Part shown: piece by piece, positions 42,845 to 51,121 of the stretch
Position numbering within the stretch: position 1 is the stretch's first letter
Layout: each line of letters opens with the position of its first letter
Assembly: GCF_037974355.1 (NCBI RefSeq)
Contig: NZ_CP150235.1
Location: 6,510,001-6,574,000 of the forward strand
Length of the DNA stretch: 64,000 nucleotides
Reading direction: 5' to 3'
Source of the DNA: Paenibacillus sp. FSL R5-0517
Lineage (GTDB): Bacteria; Bacillota; Bacilli; Paenibacillales; Paenibacillaceae
Made by a program: the position numbers and the translations under genes
Notes under the pieces: generated by a model
Told to the model about the DNA's origin: nothing
Databases searched by the model: none
What the model saw: only the letters and a program-made list of their open reading frames with translations

Positions 42845-42955
42845 TGATGACAGAACAACCTTCCGATCGCCATTATCTCCAGATTTTTTGATCCCTTAAC
42901 AAAGGGGAAAATCCAGTTATAGCGTATGCTTACGAAGTGAGCTTTCTTTCAGAAA
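42845..42955 (+). repeat. Dispersed hairpin repeat, copy between permease and GH130 genes
   Basis: TGACAGAACAACCTTCCGAT, then ATTATCTCCAGATTTTTTGA, then AAAGGGGAAAATCC. Same order as the copy at 61687-61798 on the opposite strand; the right arm is partly degraded (AGTTATA instead of GGGGATAA). Confidence 0.75.
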
Positions 42956-43049
42956 TCTTTTAGCGAACACTCCGTTTCTCCTGCTTTTTTCTGTCCTCTT
43001 CGTTCCTGTGCATTCTCATTGCATTTCATAAAACCTTTCGTCGTTTCAT

Positions 43050-43889
43050 TCATTTAACAGAGCCTTGTGCGAAGCCGTTATAGATGTACTTCTGTAACAG
43101 CAGGAAGATGATCATCGTTGGTATAATGGCGATCATGATGCCGGCACTGATGACCTCCCACTGCGATCCGAACGGTCCCTTGAATTTGAACAAGGCAGTG
43201 GATATGACCTGTAGATCGGTCTTCGGCATGTACAGAAACGGTGTGTAGAAGTCGTTATAAATGTTAACGCCCTTCACGATAATGACCGTTACAATGGCCG
43301 GTTTCAGCAATGGCAAGATGATTTTCCAGTAGATCGTGAAGTACGAAGCACCGTCCAGCATGGCGGATTCATCCAATGCACTGGAGATGGAGCCCAGAAA
43401 TTGCAGGAAGATATACACCGCGATGATATCTGTACCCAAGTACATCACGATGGCTGCCCAGCGTGTGTTGAACAGGTCGAGCGCGTTGATGATCTGGAAT
43501 GTGGCAACCTGCGTTGTCACACTGGGGATCAGGGTAGCGAGCAGGAATGCGGCGACCATGATCTTTTTGCCTTTGAATTTGAACCGATCCAACACATACG
43601 CAATCATGGAACCCGTTAAGGTTGCACCGATAATGGAAATGACCAGGATAATAATTGTATTTTTGAAACCGACCAGCATGTTGCCGTCCACAAATGCCTT
43701 CGCATAGTTCGCAAAGTTCAGCCAGTTGGCCGGTGGGGCAAGCGGGCTGCTGGTGGCGTATTCCGCATTGGTTTTGAGGGATGCAAACAGGATCACCACG
43801 ATAGGTAACAGTGCAATAAACGCCGCAATAATCAAGGAAGCATATTTAACTACGCTCGCAAGGGTGTATTTGAATTGTGTCACGTTCAT
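43050..43889 (-). CDS. Manno-oligosaccharide ABC transporter permease (MalG type)
   Basis: 279 residues, six helices, with the EAA loop SSALDESAMLDGASYFTIYWKIILPL and the C-terminal QKYIYNGFAQGSVK ending. It overlaps the partner permease by 4 bases. Substrate inferred from the mannan enzymes downstream. As in the other sugar importers here, no ATPase gene is nearby. Confidence 0.9.
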   Translation of the reverse strand: MNVTQFKYTLASVVKYASLIIAAFIALLPIVVILFASLKTNAEYATSSPLAPPANWLNFANYAKAFVDGNMLVGFKNTIIILVISIIGATLTGSMIAYVLDRFKFKGKKIMVAAFLLATLIPSVTTQVATFQIINALDLFNTRWAAIVMYLGTDIIAVYIFLQFLGSISSALDESAMLDGASYFTIYWKIILPLLKPAIVTVIIVKGVNIYNDFYTPFLYMPKTDLQVISTALFKFKGPFGSQWEVISAGIMIAIIPTMIIFLLLQKYIYNGFAQGSVK

Positions 43890-44773
43890 TCCTCCCCTTT
43901 CATGGTGACGCGCTGCACGAGCGTAACGAGAATAACGATTAAGAGCAGCACGACTGCCATGGCAGATGCCAGTCCTAGCTTGCCATATTTAAACGCCAAG
44001 TGAACCGTTTGGATGACAAATGTCATACTGCCGTTGGAACCATCGGTCATGATATATGGAATATCGAACGCACTAATTGCGCCGCTAATGGCCAAGATCA
44101 GGTTAAGCTGCAGGATGCGCGTAATACTCGGCAGAATGATATGGCGGAATTGCTGCCAGCGATTGGCGCCGTCAATATCCGAAGCTTCATATACATCCTT
44201 CGGGATGGAGGAGATTGCACCCAGAAAGATAATAAAGTTGAAGCCCATGTATCTCCATACCGATGCGCCTGCAAGGGACACATTGATGATATTCGGATTA
44301 CCGAGCCAAAGCTGCGTGTATTGTCCAAGCCCTACAGCATGCATGAGCATATCGAGTGTGCCGTCCGGTTTGAAGAAAAAGAGGAAGATAAAACCGATAG
44401 CTACCCCATTCAGCAAATAAGGGAAGAACAATATGCCTTTGAAGAAGTTTTTGCCTCGGACTTTGAAACTCAGAATTGTGGCAAAGTAAAGCGCCAAGCC
44501 CATCTGCACAAACGTAGCTGCGAAGTAGTACAAACTGACAATAAATACTTTGAAGTATTCCGGATCACTGAAGATGCGTGTATAGTTCTCAAACCCAACA
44601 TAATCGAATCTTTTGCTGTATCCATTCCAATCGGTGAAACTGTATTTGAACATGTTGATGACCGGTAAGTATGCAAACGTGAACAGCAACGCCAGCGGAA
44701 TAATTGAGAAGGCACAGATGATAAATATGCGTTGCGCTGAGTAACCCCAATTCGAAACCTTTAAGTACTTCAT
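43886..44773 (-). CDS. Manno-oligosaccharide ABC transporter permease (MalF type)
   Basis: 295 residues, six helices, starting MKYLKVSNWGYSAQRIFIICAFSIIPLALLFTFAYLPVINMFKYSFTDWNG. EAA loop PKDVYEASDIDGANRWQQFRHIILPS. The ATG at 44771-44773 has GGAGG about 10 bases upstream; the GTG nine bases earlier is too close to that site. The binding-protein gene lies 190 bases upstream across several hairpins. Confidence 0.9.
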   Translation of the reverse strand: MKYLKVSNWGYSAQRIFIICAFSIIPLALLFTFAYLPVINMFKYSFTDWNGYSKRFDYVGFENYTRIFSDPEYFKVFIVSLYYFAATFVQMGLALYFATILSFKVRGKNFFKGILFFPYLLNGVAIGFIFLFFFKPDGTLDMLMHAVGLGQYTQLWLGNPNIINVSLAGASVWRYMGFNFIIFLGAISSIPKDVYEASDIDGANRWQQFRHIILPSITRILQLNLILAISGAISAFDIPYIMTDGSNGSMTFVIQTVHLAFKYGKLGLASAMAVVLLLIVILVTLVQRVTMKGEE

Positions 44774-44799
44774 GCTCTCCACACCTCCAAGCGGTTGAC

Positions 44800-44930
44800 C
44801 CGCCTATATATCGAAAGACTCCCGTTCAGGAGAATTGGGCTGAACAACTGCCGGGGAAGGCATCCGGCACCATAACTTCAGACACCATTTGCCCCCATAC
44901 AACATGGATTTTCACCCATGCTCCCGTAGT
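44800..44930 (-). other. Hairpin-rich gap between binding protein and permease genes
   Basis: Several stems are visible on the minus strand: CATGG..CCATG near 44907-44924, GCCGG..CCGGC near 44849-44870, and CTCC..GGAG near 44823-44838. Such structures after a binding-protein gene often stabilise its mRNA and reduce readthrough to the permeases. Confidence 0.4.
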
Positions 44931-44963
44931 CTGTTCACCACCTGACCACTTACGTTAATCCCA

Positions 44964-46277
44964 TTATTTTGTGAGTTCTGCTCGTGCTTTTACCCACTTG
45001 TCATTCAGGTCCTTCATGATGTCGTCATAGGATTCCTTGCGGTTACCAATACCTGCTTCGATAATGCGTTTCTTAAAGTCAGGCTGCCAGAGGCCGATTT
45101 CGCCTTCGTTATCAATCTTGTCAACGAGACCTTCCTGACCTTCTTTGGCAGGGGTGAGCGTGGAGAATTTCACATCTTTATATTGATCCAAAATCGGTGG
45201 CAATTCCGCGTTTTTGTCTGCATCCATACCGCCGCCCTGTTCAACTGCATAGTTTGACTTCGCCAAGAACCAGTCAATCCAGGCTTTAGCAGCAGGTTTG
45301 TTCTCGCTGTTCACGTTCATCCCGATGTTATAGTCTGCGGAGAGTGGTACCACAACATCACTTGCATTGGTTGGGAAAGGAAGAAATCCAATGTCGTCCG
45401 GCGTATCTGTCATCCCTTGAATCTGTGTGATGGCCCAAGAGCCAAGTGCCATTGTGGCAATTTTGCCTTTGGCCAGATCCGCTTTGGAACTTTCCCAGTC
45501 GGTTGTCGTTGGATCTTTCTCAATCAGACCATTTTTGGCTGCATCATAGAGCACTTTGTACAGTTCATAGTGCGGCTGACCAGGCACAAAGTTATCATCT
45601 GTGTTCGGTTGGTCCACGTTCACATAATCTACGCTACCCGCAACGGTTGGCAGATCCGCTTCCCATTGAGTAAGCGCCCAGCCGGATGCATAGTTGGTAT
45701 ACAAAGGAATTGCATCGGTGTTATCTTTCACCAATTGAAGCGCTGCCTGGAATTGCTCAGGCGTCTTAGGCACTTCATTGATACCGGCATCCTTGAATAC
45801 CTGTTTGTTATAGATGATTCCTGAGAACGTAATAACGGTTGGTATACCATACACTTGACCGTCTACCATACGTTCTTCAATGGCCGTGTATTTGTCTTTT
45901 AATTCATCATAAGTGCCGAGCGGCTCGAAGAAGTCAGGGATATCCGCGATTGGAACACTGGTCGGAATCATCAATACGTCACCATAATCCTTGGTGCTCA
46001 TACGGATCTTCACTTGTCCTTCATAGTCAGCCAGCGCTTGGAAGTTTACTTTGACATCCGGGTATTCCTTATTGAACTCGGCCGCGTAGTCTTTGAACAC
46101 AGTATCCACAATATCTGTCCGTTGTGTAAGGACGGTAATTTCACCCTTAATATCTGCCGGATCTGTACTGATCTCCTCCCCTGCCTGCGAAGATCCACCT
46201 CCGGATGAACATGCAGCAAGTAGTGAAGTGATGAGCAGCATCGTCAGCAACATCATCCAACCTTTGTTTTTTCTCAA
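44964..46277 (-). CDS. Manno-oligosaccharide-binding lipoprotein (family 1)
   Basis: 437 residues. Signal peptide with lipobox LLAAC, Ser/Gly linker, then family-1 features: GEITVLTQRTDIVDTVFKDYAAEFNKEYPDVKVNFQALADYEGQVKIRMSTKDYGDVLMIP, GIPTVITFSGIIYNKQVFKDAGINEVPKTPEQF, ATMALGSWAITQIQGM. Start is TTG at 46275-46277 with AGAGGGG nine bases upstream. First gene of the minus-strand mannan operon, under a strong promoter with cre-like and LacI-type sites. Confidence 0.9.
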   Translation of the reverse strand: MRKNKGWMMLLTMLLITSLLAACSSGGGSSQAGEEISTDPADIKGEITVLTQRTDIVDTVFKDYAAEFNKEYPDVKVNFQALADYEGQVKIRMSTKDYGDVLMIPTSVPIADIPDFFEPLGTYDELKDKYTAIEERMVDGQVYGIPTVITFSGIIYNKQVFKDAGINEVPKTPEQFQAALQLVKDNTDAIPLYTNYASGWALTQWEADLPTVAGSVDYVNVDQPNTDDNFVPGQPHYELYKVLYDAAKNGLIEKDPTTTDWESSKADLAKGKIATMALGSWAITQIQGMTDTPDDIGFLPFPTNASDVVVPLSADYNIGMNVNSENKPAAKAWIDWFLAKSNYAVEQGGGMDADKNAELPPILDQYKDVKFSTLTPAKEGQEGLVDKIDNEGEIGLWQPDFKKRIIEAGIGNRKESYDDIMKDLNDKWVKARAELTK

Positions 46278-46302
46278 TTGTTTCGACCCCTCTCTTAATT
46301 TA

Positions 46303-46320
46303 ATTAAGTTATCGTTAAGG
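46303..46320. promoter_or_regulatory. LacI-type operator-like site, minus-strand promoter
   Basis: AAGTTATCGTTAAGG shares the half-site AAGTTA and the central CGTTAA with the palindrome at 46443-46458. It sits just downstream of the transcription start of the binding-protein gene. Confidence 0.45.
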
Positions 46321-46331
46321 TTACAAAATGA

Positions 46332-46360
46332 ATTCTATTATGGTAACGCTTACCTGTCAA
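46332..46360 (-). promoter_or_regulatory. Promoter of the minus-strand mannan operon
   Basis: TTGACA (46355-46360), 17-base spacer, TAGAAT (46332-46337) on the minus strand. The spacer contains the palindrome GGTAACGCTTACC (46342-46354). On the minus strand, AGGTAAGCGTTACCA fits the CcpA cre consensus with one mismatch. Confidence 0.7.
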
Positions 46361-46404
46361 TTGATTTATTTATAACCTAACAAGAAAAATTGCGAGGTAA
46401 TTCG

Positions 46405-46433
46405 TTGACATCTGTTTTTCAGAGCACTAATAT
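46405..46433 (+). promoter_or_regulatory. Promoter of the epimerase-GH130-LacI operon
   Basis: TTGACA (46405-46410), 17-base spacer, TAATAT (46428-46433). Transcription would start near 46440, right before the operator palindrome. Confidence 0.75.
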
Positions 46434-46442
46434 TATTTTATA

Positions 46443-46458
46443 AAGTTACCGTTAACTT
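46443..46458. promoter_or_regulatory. LacI-type operator palindrome, plus-strand promoter
   Basis: AAGTTACCGTTAACTT: perfect 6-base arms AAGTTA / TAACTT around CCGT, with the central CG usual for LacI/GalR operators. It covers the first transcribed bases of the operon that encodes a LacI-family regulator. Confidence 0.6.
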
Positions 46459-46500
46459 AATAAATTGGATTGATGCACTATTTTGAAGGAGCGCTCACTT

Positions 46501-47691
46501 ATGAATACAAAAACATCCCAACTCCAATCTGAGATCAAGGAGCATTGGGAAAAGCAGATTTTACCCTTCTGGTCCAACCTAAAAGATACATCCCACGGTG
46601 GGTTCTACGGTTGGGTGGGCAATGATCTTCAGGTGAATCAACAGGCCCCGAAAGGCGGGATCGCCACGGCACGGCAACTCTGGTCTTTTGCAGCGGCGTA
46701 TCGGGTTACCGGGCAGGAGATCTGGCGGGACCACGCCGAACACGCATACCGTTTTCTCGCCGACCATGTGATGGATACCGAACATGGTGGGATGTACTGG
46801 ATGGTAGATTACACAGGGGAAGCGCTGGACACGAGCAAACATGTGTATACGCAATCCTTCGGCGTGTACTCACTCAGTGAGTACTATCGCGCTACCGGGG
46901 ATGCTTCTGCATTGGAACTTGCGAAAACGCTTTTTGCTCTCATTGAGGACAAAGGTCTGGATGCCGAACTGCTTGCGTACAAGGAACAATTTGATCGTAC
47001 ATGGAAGGAACAGCCCAATGAAATGCTGAGCGAAAACGGGGTGATTGCGGATTACACCATGAATACGCATATCCATGTGTTAGAGGCCTACACCACACTC
47101 TATCGCGTGTGGCCAGATCAGCAAGTGAAGGCGGCGCTGGAACGCCTGCTCGGCATTCTATATGAACGGGTGTATGACCAAGACACCACGTTTCTCGGGG
47201 TATTTTTCAACAAACAGTGGGAGTCCATCATTGATCTGCGCTCGTTCGGACATGACATTGAAGCCAGCTGGCTGATCGACGAAGCACTGAAAGTTCTGGG
47301 GATGGAACAACATCCGGAGTATGCGGCGATGGTAACGGATATTGCCTATAACATCTCCAATGTGGCCGTAAATGCCGATGGTTCCCTGCTCAATGAACAA
47401 GAAGGTGAACATATCGATGAGAAGCGAATCTGGTGGGTTCAGGCGGAGGCGATGGTCGGTTTCTATAACGCGTATCAGCGCACAGGTGATCCACTGTTTC
47501 TGGAGAGAGTGGAACGGCTGTGGAACTACACGAAGGAGAACATCATTGATCAGCGTGCTGGCGGAGAATGGTACTGGTCGGTGGACGGGAACGGAACACC
47601 GGATCAGAGCGAAATTGCCGGACCGTGGAAATGCCCGTATCACAACAGCAGATTCTGTATTGAACTAATCGAGAGGATGGGATCAGAATGA
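46501..47691 (+). CDS. AGE-family epimerase, probable mannobiose/cellobiose 2-epimerase
   Basis: 396 residues with an (alpha/alpha)6-barrel pattern. Family marks: [68 protein letters not shown]. The expected catalytic histidines are His251 ([10 protein letters not shown]) and His381 ([10 protein letters not shown]). Such enzymes convert beta-1,4-mannobiose to mannosylglucose. The neighbouring GH130_1-type phosphorylase, whose start overlaps this gene by 4 bases, uses that product, which favours mannobiose over cellobiose as substrate. ATG at 46501 has GAAGGAG nine bases upstream; an in-frame TTG at 46483 lies ahead of that site. Confidence 0.88.
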   Translation: MNTKTSQLQSEIKEHWEKQILPFWSNLKDTSHGGFYGWVGNDLQVNQQAPKGGIATARQLWSFAAAYRVTGQEIWRDHAEHAYRFLADHVMDTEHGGMYWMVDYTGEALDTSKHVYTQSFGVYSLSEYYRATGDASALELAKTLFALIEDKGLDAELLAYKEQFDRTWKEQPNEMLSENGVIADYTMNTHIHVLEAYTTLYRVWPDQQVKAALERLLGILYERVYDQDTTFLGVFFNKQWESIIDLRSFGHDIEASWLIDEALKVLGMEQHPEYAAMVTDIAYNISNVAVNADGSLLNEQEGEHIDEKRIWWVQAEAMVGFYNAYQRTGDPLFLERVERLWNYTKENIIDQRAGGEWYWSVDGNGTPDQSEIAGPWKCPYHNSRFCIELIERMGSE

Positions 47692-48872
47692 TACACCCGA
47701 AATACAAGGAGTTACTGGAGGAACAGGAGCAGTTGCTTGCCCGCCCCAATGAGATCAACTCTTCCTTCTACAATGGCGTATATGATCGGTATCAATATCC
47801 GGTCATCACTCGCCATCATGTACCGCTGCATTGGAGATTCGATCTGGATGAGACGACGAACCCGCATTTTATGGAACGCCTGGGCATTAACGCAACGCTG
47901 AATCCGGGAGCCATCTATTTCAATGGCAAATACATCATGGTCATTCGTACGGAAGGATTGGATCGTAAATCGATCTTTGCGCTTGCGGAGAGTGACAATG
48001 GAATTGACGGGTTCCGTTTCACGGGTAAACCACTGGTCTGGGATGATATCGATGCCGATGAAACGAATCAGTATGATATGCGCCTCGTTCAACATGAAGA
48101 TGGCTGGATCTACGGCATCTATTGTTCGGAACGCAAAGATCCGGAGGCTCCTGCATTTGATACATCCAGCGCAGTGGCACAGGCAGGACTGGTTCGGACA
48201 CGAGATCTCACAAACTGGGAACGGTTGCCCAACATCACAACGAATTCCCCTCAACAGCGCAATGTCGTACTGCACCCGGAATTCGTGGATGGAAAGTATG
48301 CCTTCTACACCCGTCCACAGGACGGATTCATCTCGACTGGCAGCGGCGGCGGTATCGCCTTTGGTCTATGTGAGGATATCTTGAACCCGGTCATTCATGA
48401 AGAGACGGTTATTGATGAACGGCAGTATCATACGGTTTACGAAGTCAAAAACGGCCAAGGCCCTGCTCCGCTCAAGACGGATCGTGGCTGGATTCACATT
48501 GCTCACGGGGTTCGGAACACCGCAGCAGGACTGCGCTATGTGTTGTACACTTTCGCAACGGATCTGAATGATCCGACGCGTATGATTGCCAAGCCGGGCG
48601 GCCACTTCATTGCCCCTTATGACGACGAACGTGTAGGCGATGTGTCCAATGTTATTTTCTGCAACGGTGCCGTAGTCAATGAGAAGCAAGAAGTCTTTAT
48701 CTATTACGCATCCAGTGATACCCGCTGTCATGTGGCAACTACCACTCTGGAGAAATTGGTTGATTACACGTTCAACACACCGGCCGATCCATATCGTTCC
48801 CTGGACTGTGCCAGCCAGCGGGGTCAGCTGATTGAACAGAATGAGAAGCTTTTACAGAAACAATTAACGTAA
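47688..48872 (+). CDS. GH130_1-like 4-O-beta-D-mannosyl-D-glucose phosphorylase
   Basis: 394 residues, close to the length of known mannosylglucose phosphorylases (EC 2.4.1.281). Begins [54 protein letters not shown]. Propeller motifs follow: [84 protein letters not shown]. It yields mannose 1-phosphate and glucose. It overlaps the epimerase gene by 4 bases, so the two enzymes are made together. Confidence 0.9.
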   Translation: MIHPKYKELLEEQEQLLARPNEINSSFYNGVYDRYQYPVITRHHVPLHWRFDLDETTNPHFMERLGINATLNPGAIYFNGKYIMVIRTEGLDRKSIFALAESDNGIDGFRFTGKPLVWDDIDADETNQYDMRLVQHEDGWIYGIYCSERKDPEAPAFDTSSAVAQAGLVRTRDLTNWERLPNITTNSPQQRNVVLHPEFVDGKYAFYTRPQDGFISTGSGGGIAFGLCEDILNPVIHEETVIDERQYHTVYEVKNGQGPAPLKTDRGWIHIAHGVRNTAAGLRYVLYTFATDLNDPTRMIAKPGGHFIAPYDDERVGDVSNVIFCNGAVVNEKQEVFIYYASSDTRCHVATTTLEKLVDYTFNTPADPYRSLDCASQRGQLIEQNEKLLQKQLT

Positions 48873-48942
48873 CATCGGTAGAGCGTCCTCTCAGGGAAAC
48901 CTGCAATGTGCTGAAAATTAGCGAAGCAACAGCCAGAATGGC

Positions 48943-48971
48943 TTTATTCCAAGTGGGTAACGATGTATACT
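48943..48971 (+). promoter_or_regulatory. Possible internal promoter of the LacI gene
   Basis: TTTATT (48943-48948), 17-base spacer, TATACT (48966-48971), about 90 bases before the LacI gene. The -35 is weak. Confidence 0.35.
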
Positions 48972-49057
48972 GATATGGATTGTTATTATGTTGGAGGAAA
49001 GCACTCATCATAGTGACAGCACATTGTGCCTATACCGGCTTGAAGGAGGCGACCATA

Positions 49058-50089
49058 CTGAAGAACAATATCACCATGCGGGATATCGCCGACAGGCTCG
49101 GGGTCAGCAGTGTGACCGTCTCGAAAGCGTTGAATGATAAAGATGGCGTGAGTGGCGAATTAAAAGAAAAAATTAAAGTGCTTGCTGTTGAAATGGGCTA
49201 TCGGTATAATGCCGCTGCCCGTTCGATGAAGGAAGGCTTAACCCATAATATTGGCGTAATTATCCCGGAGCGTTTTACCGGACCTACGCAGTCGTTTTAT
49301 GTACGCGTGTTCCAGCGCATCACCAAACATCTGGAGGAACAGGGCTACTACGGCATTCTGCACATTCTGAATGTGGAGGATGAGGAAGAATTAACATTGC
49401 CCAAGCTTTACAGCGACAACAAAGTCGATGGTTTTATCGTGCTCGGGCAGATCAGCAAAGAGTATATTGAACTGGTGCGATCAATGGAAGTTCCCAAAAT
49501 GTTTCTCGACTTCTATGATGAACATTCGGACATTGATTCCGTCGTTACCGATAACTTCTACGCTGCCTATGAGCTGACGAACTATTTGGTTCAGCAGGGC
49601 CACCGTAACATTGCTTATGTAGGGAACCTGTATTCCACGAGCAGCATCCAGGACCGATTCCTCGGGTATTACAAATCCTTGCTGGAACATCGGTTGCCGA
49701 TGAATCCAAATCTAATTCTGAATGATCGGGATGAACGGGGTACGTTTATTGAGATCGATCTGCCCGAGCAGTTGCCAACGGCCTTTGTATGCAACTGTGA
49801 TCAGGTCGCCCATCTGCTGGTTCAAAAACTGAATTCGATGGATATTCAGGTGCCTGGCCAATGCTCTGTTGTTGGTTTTGATAATGATATCTATGCCATG
49901 CTCTCCGATCCCAAGCTGACAACTGTCGAAGTGGATGTGGAACAGATGGCGCGCACGGCAGTCCAGTCGATGCTCAAAAAGGTCGACAACCCGAACCGCA
50001 GTTTCGGCCGTGTTCATGTGAAAGGTAATATCATCTATCGCGACTCGGTGAGTGCTGCGTCTGCCTCATCAGATACCATCGATAGCTGA
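49058..50089 (+). CDS. LacI-family transcriptional regulator of the mannan locus
   Basis: About 343 residues. The N-terminal HTH is NNITMRDIADRLGVSSVTVSKALNDKDGVSGELKEKIKVLAVEMGYRYNAAARSMKEG, followed by a periplasmic-binding-protein-like effector domain (IGVIIPERFTGPTQSFYVRVFQRI, DGFIVLGQISKEY, HRNIAYVGNL, SVVGFDNDIYAMLSDPKLTTVEVD). CTG at 49058-49060 is proposed as start: AAGGAGG lies 8 bases before it and the resulting MKNNITMRDIA matches the usual beginning of the family. The first in-frame ATG (49076) is 26 bases from the site, and upstream TTG 48980 gives an unrelated extension. Confidence 0.88.
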   Translation: MKNNITMRDIADRLGVSSVTVSKALNDKDGVSGELKEKIKVLAVEMGYRYNAAARSMKEGLTHNIGVIIPERFTGPTQSFYVRVFQRITKHLEEQGYYGILHILNVEDEEELTLPKLYSDNKVDGFIVLGQISKEYIELVRSMEVPKMFLDFYDEHSDIDSVVTDNFYAAYELTNYLVQQGHRNIAYVGNLYSTSSIQDRFLGYYKSLLEHRLPMNPNLILNDRDERGTFIEIDLPEQLPTAFVCNCDQVAHLLVQKLNSMDIQVPGQCSVVGFDNDIYAMLSDPKLTTVEVDVEQMARTAVQSMLKKVDNPNRSFGRVHVKGNIIYRDSVSAASASSDTIDS

Positions 50090-50118
50090 ATAATAGAATT
50101 TAAAAAACGAACACAGAT

Positions 50119-50149
50119 GACTGGCCTCTATCTTATTGGCCAGTCTTTT
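50119..50149 (+). terminator. Terminator of the epimerase-GH130-LacI operon
   Basis: Stem GACTGGCC / GGCCAGTC with an 11-base loop followed by TTTTCT, 29 bases after the LacI stop. Confidence 0.75.
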
Positions 50150-50164
50150 CTGATGCTCCGGGGC

Positions 50165-50842
50165 TTAATAACGACGACGATCGGTTGAATCCATCAAAAA
50201 TGTAGTCGTTCTCCAAATCGAGAGAATGAGAATCAGCTCATACACATTGGTTAAAGCCCCACTCTTCACGGGCAGGGAGATTAGCTGCCCTGCAAACAAT
50301 AACGCAGTCCCAATAAACAGCCATACCCATTTATGTTTGAAAAGCACAATCAAGCTAACAAACAAGAGTACAATGCCCACGATGATAACCATCATCGGCG
50401 GACCTCCATGACCTTCTGCCATATATCGCAGTACTCCATACTCTTCTATAGCAGTGAGATTTTTAACCTCGGATAAAGTAAAGCCTGCAATCTGGTAGAT
50501 AACCAGACCCAGTGTAAGCAGCCAGGCGATCACTTTCGTTATACTACTATCTGCAAACTTCGCACCCGAGCTGAGCAAGATATGGTAGCCAACAAGAATA
50601 AGGGTTGGCGTAGCGAAGGCATGTAGCCAAAATCGAAGGCTACTAAGAACGGTTAACAACTCCCCTTCTCCTATCAGGTTACCTACAGCAATAATTCCAT
50701 TATCATATGCCAAGCTAAACGCTACGAATAGCTGAAAACTGGAATATGTGAGCCATTGCTTTCTCTGGGTTAAAACGACGGCCATCCGAATAACAAGTAT
50801 CAAATAAACAAGAGTCAGTGCGGAGTATAGCCATACATCCAA
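50165..50842 (-). CDS. Seven-helix membrane protein of unknown function
   Basis: 225 residues with about seven hydrophobic segments (LYSALTLVYLILVIRMAVVLT, SSFQLFVAFSLAYDNGIIAVG, LHAFATPTLILVGYHILL, VIAWLLTLGLVIYQIAGF, MMVIIVGIVLLFVSLIVLF, WLFIGTALLFAGQLI, NVYELILILSIWR). No family recognised. TTG start with a GGTGA-type site. Convergent with the LacI gene; apparently a single-gene unit. Confidence 0.75.
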   Translation of the reverse strand: MDVWLYSALTLVYLILVIRMAVVLTQRKQWLTYSSFQLFVAFSLAYDNGIIAVGNLIGEGELLTVLSSLRFWLHAFATPTLILVGYHILLSSGAKFADSSITKVIAWLLTLGLVIYQIAGFTLSEVKNLTAIEEYGVLRYMAEGHGGPPMMVIIVGIVLLFVSLIVLFKHKWVWLFIGTALLFAGQLISLPVKSGALTNVYELILILSIWRTTTFLMDSTDRRRY

Positions 50843-51000
50843 GCTATTTCACCATCCTTATATCCAAACTCATATTCACTTGCTCATTTTTGTTTATAAT
50901 TAACTAGTTATCATTTCCATTCATTTATTATATTTACCAGTAAGTATAATTACAAGACGAACTTGTATTAATATCAGTTTATAGAGCTAATTTATACAAT

Positions 51001-51043
51001 AAAGAGTACTCCCGGCTATCTCGCAGCTGCAGGAGTACTCTTT
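51001..51043. terminator. Terminator of the pectate lyase gene
   Basis: Stem AAAGAGTACTCC / GGAGTACTCTTT with a 19-base loop; T run on the minus strand beyond it. The remaining sequence 50843-51000 is AT-rich with no gene seen. Confidence 0.7.
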
Positions 51044-51121
51044 TCTTGTTTGAAGAATGAACCAGCAACAGGATACCCCGATACCCCTCGCTTTGTTCTC
51101 AGACTTACATCACATCATCGC

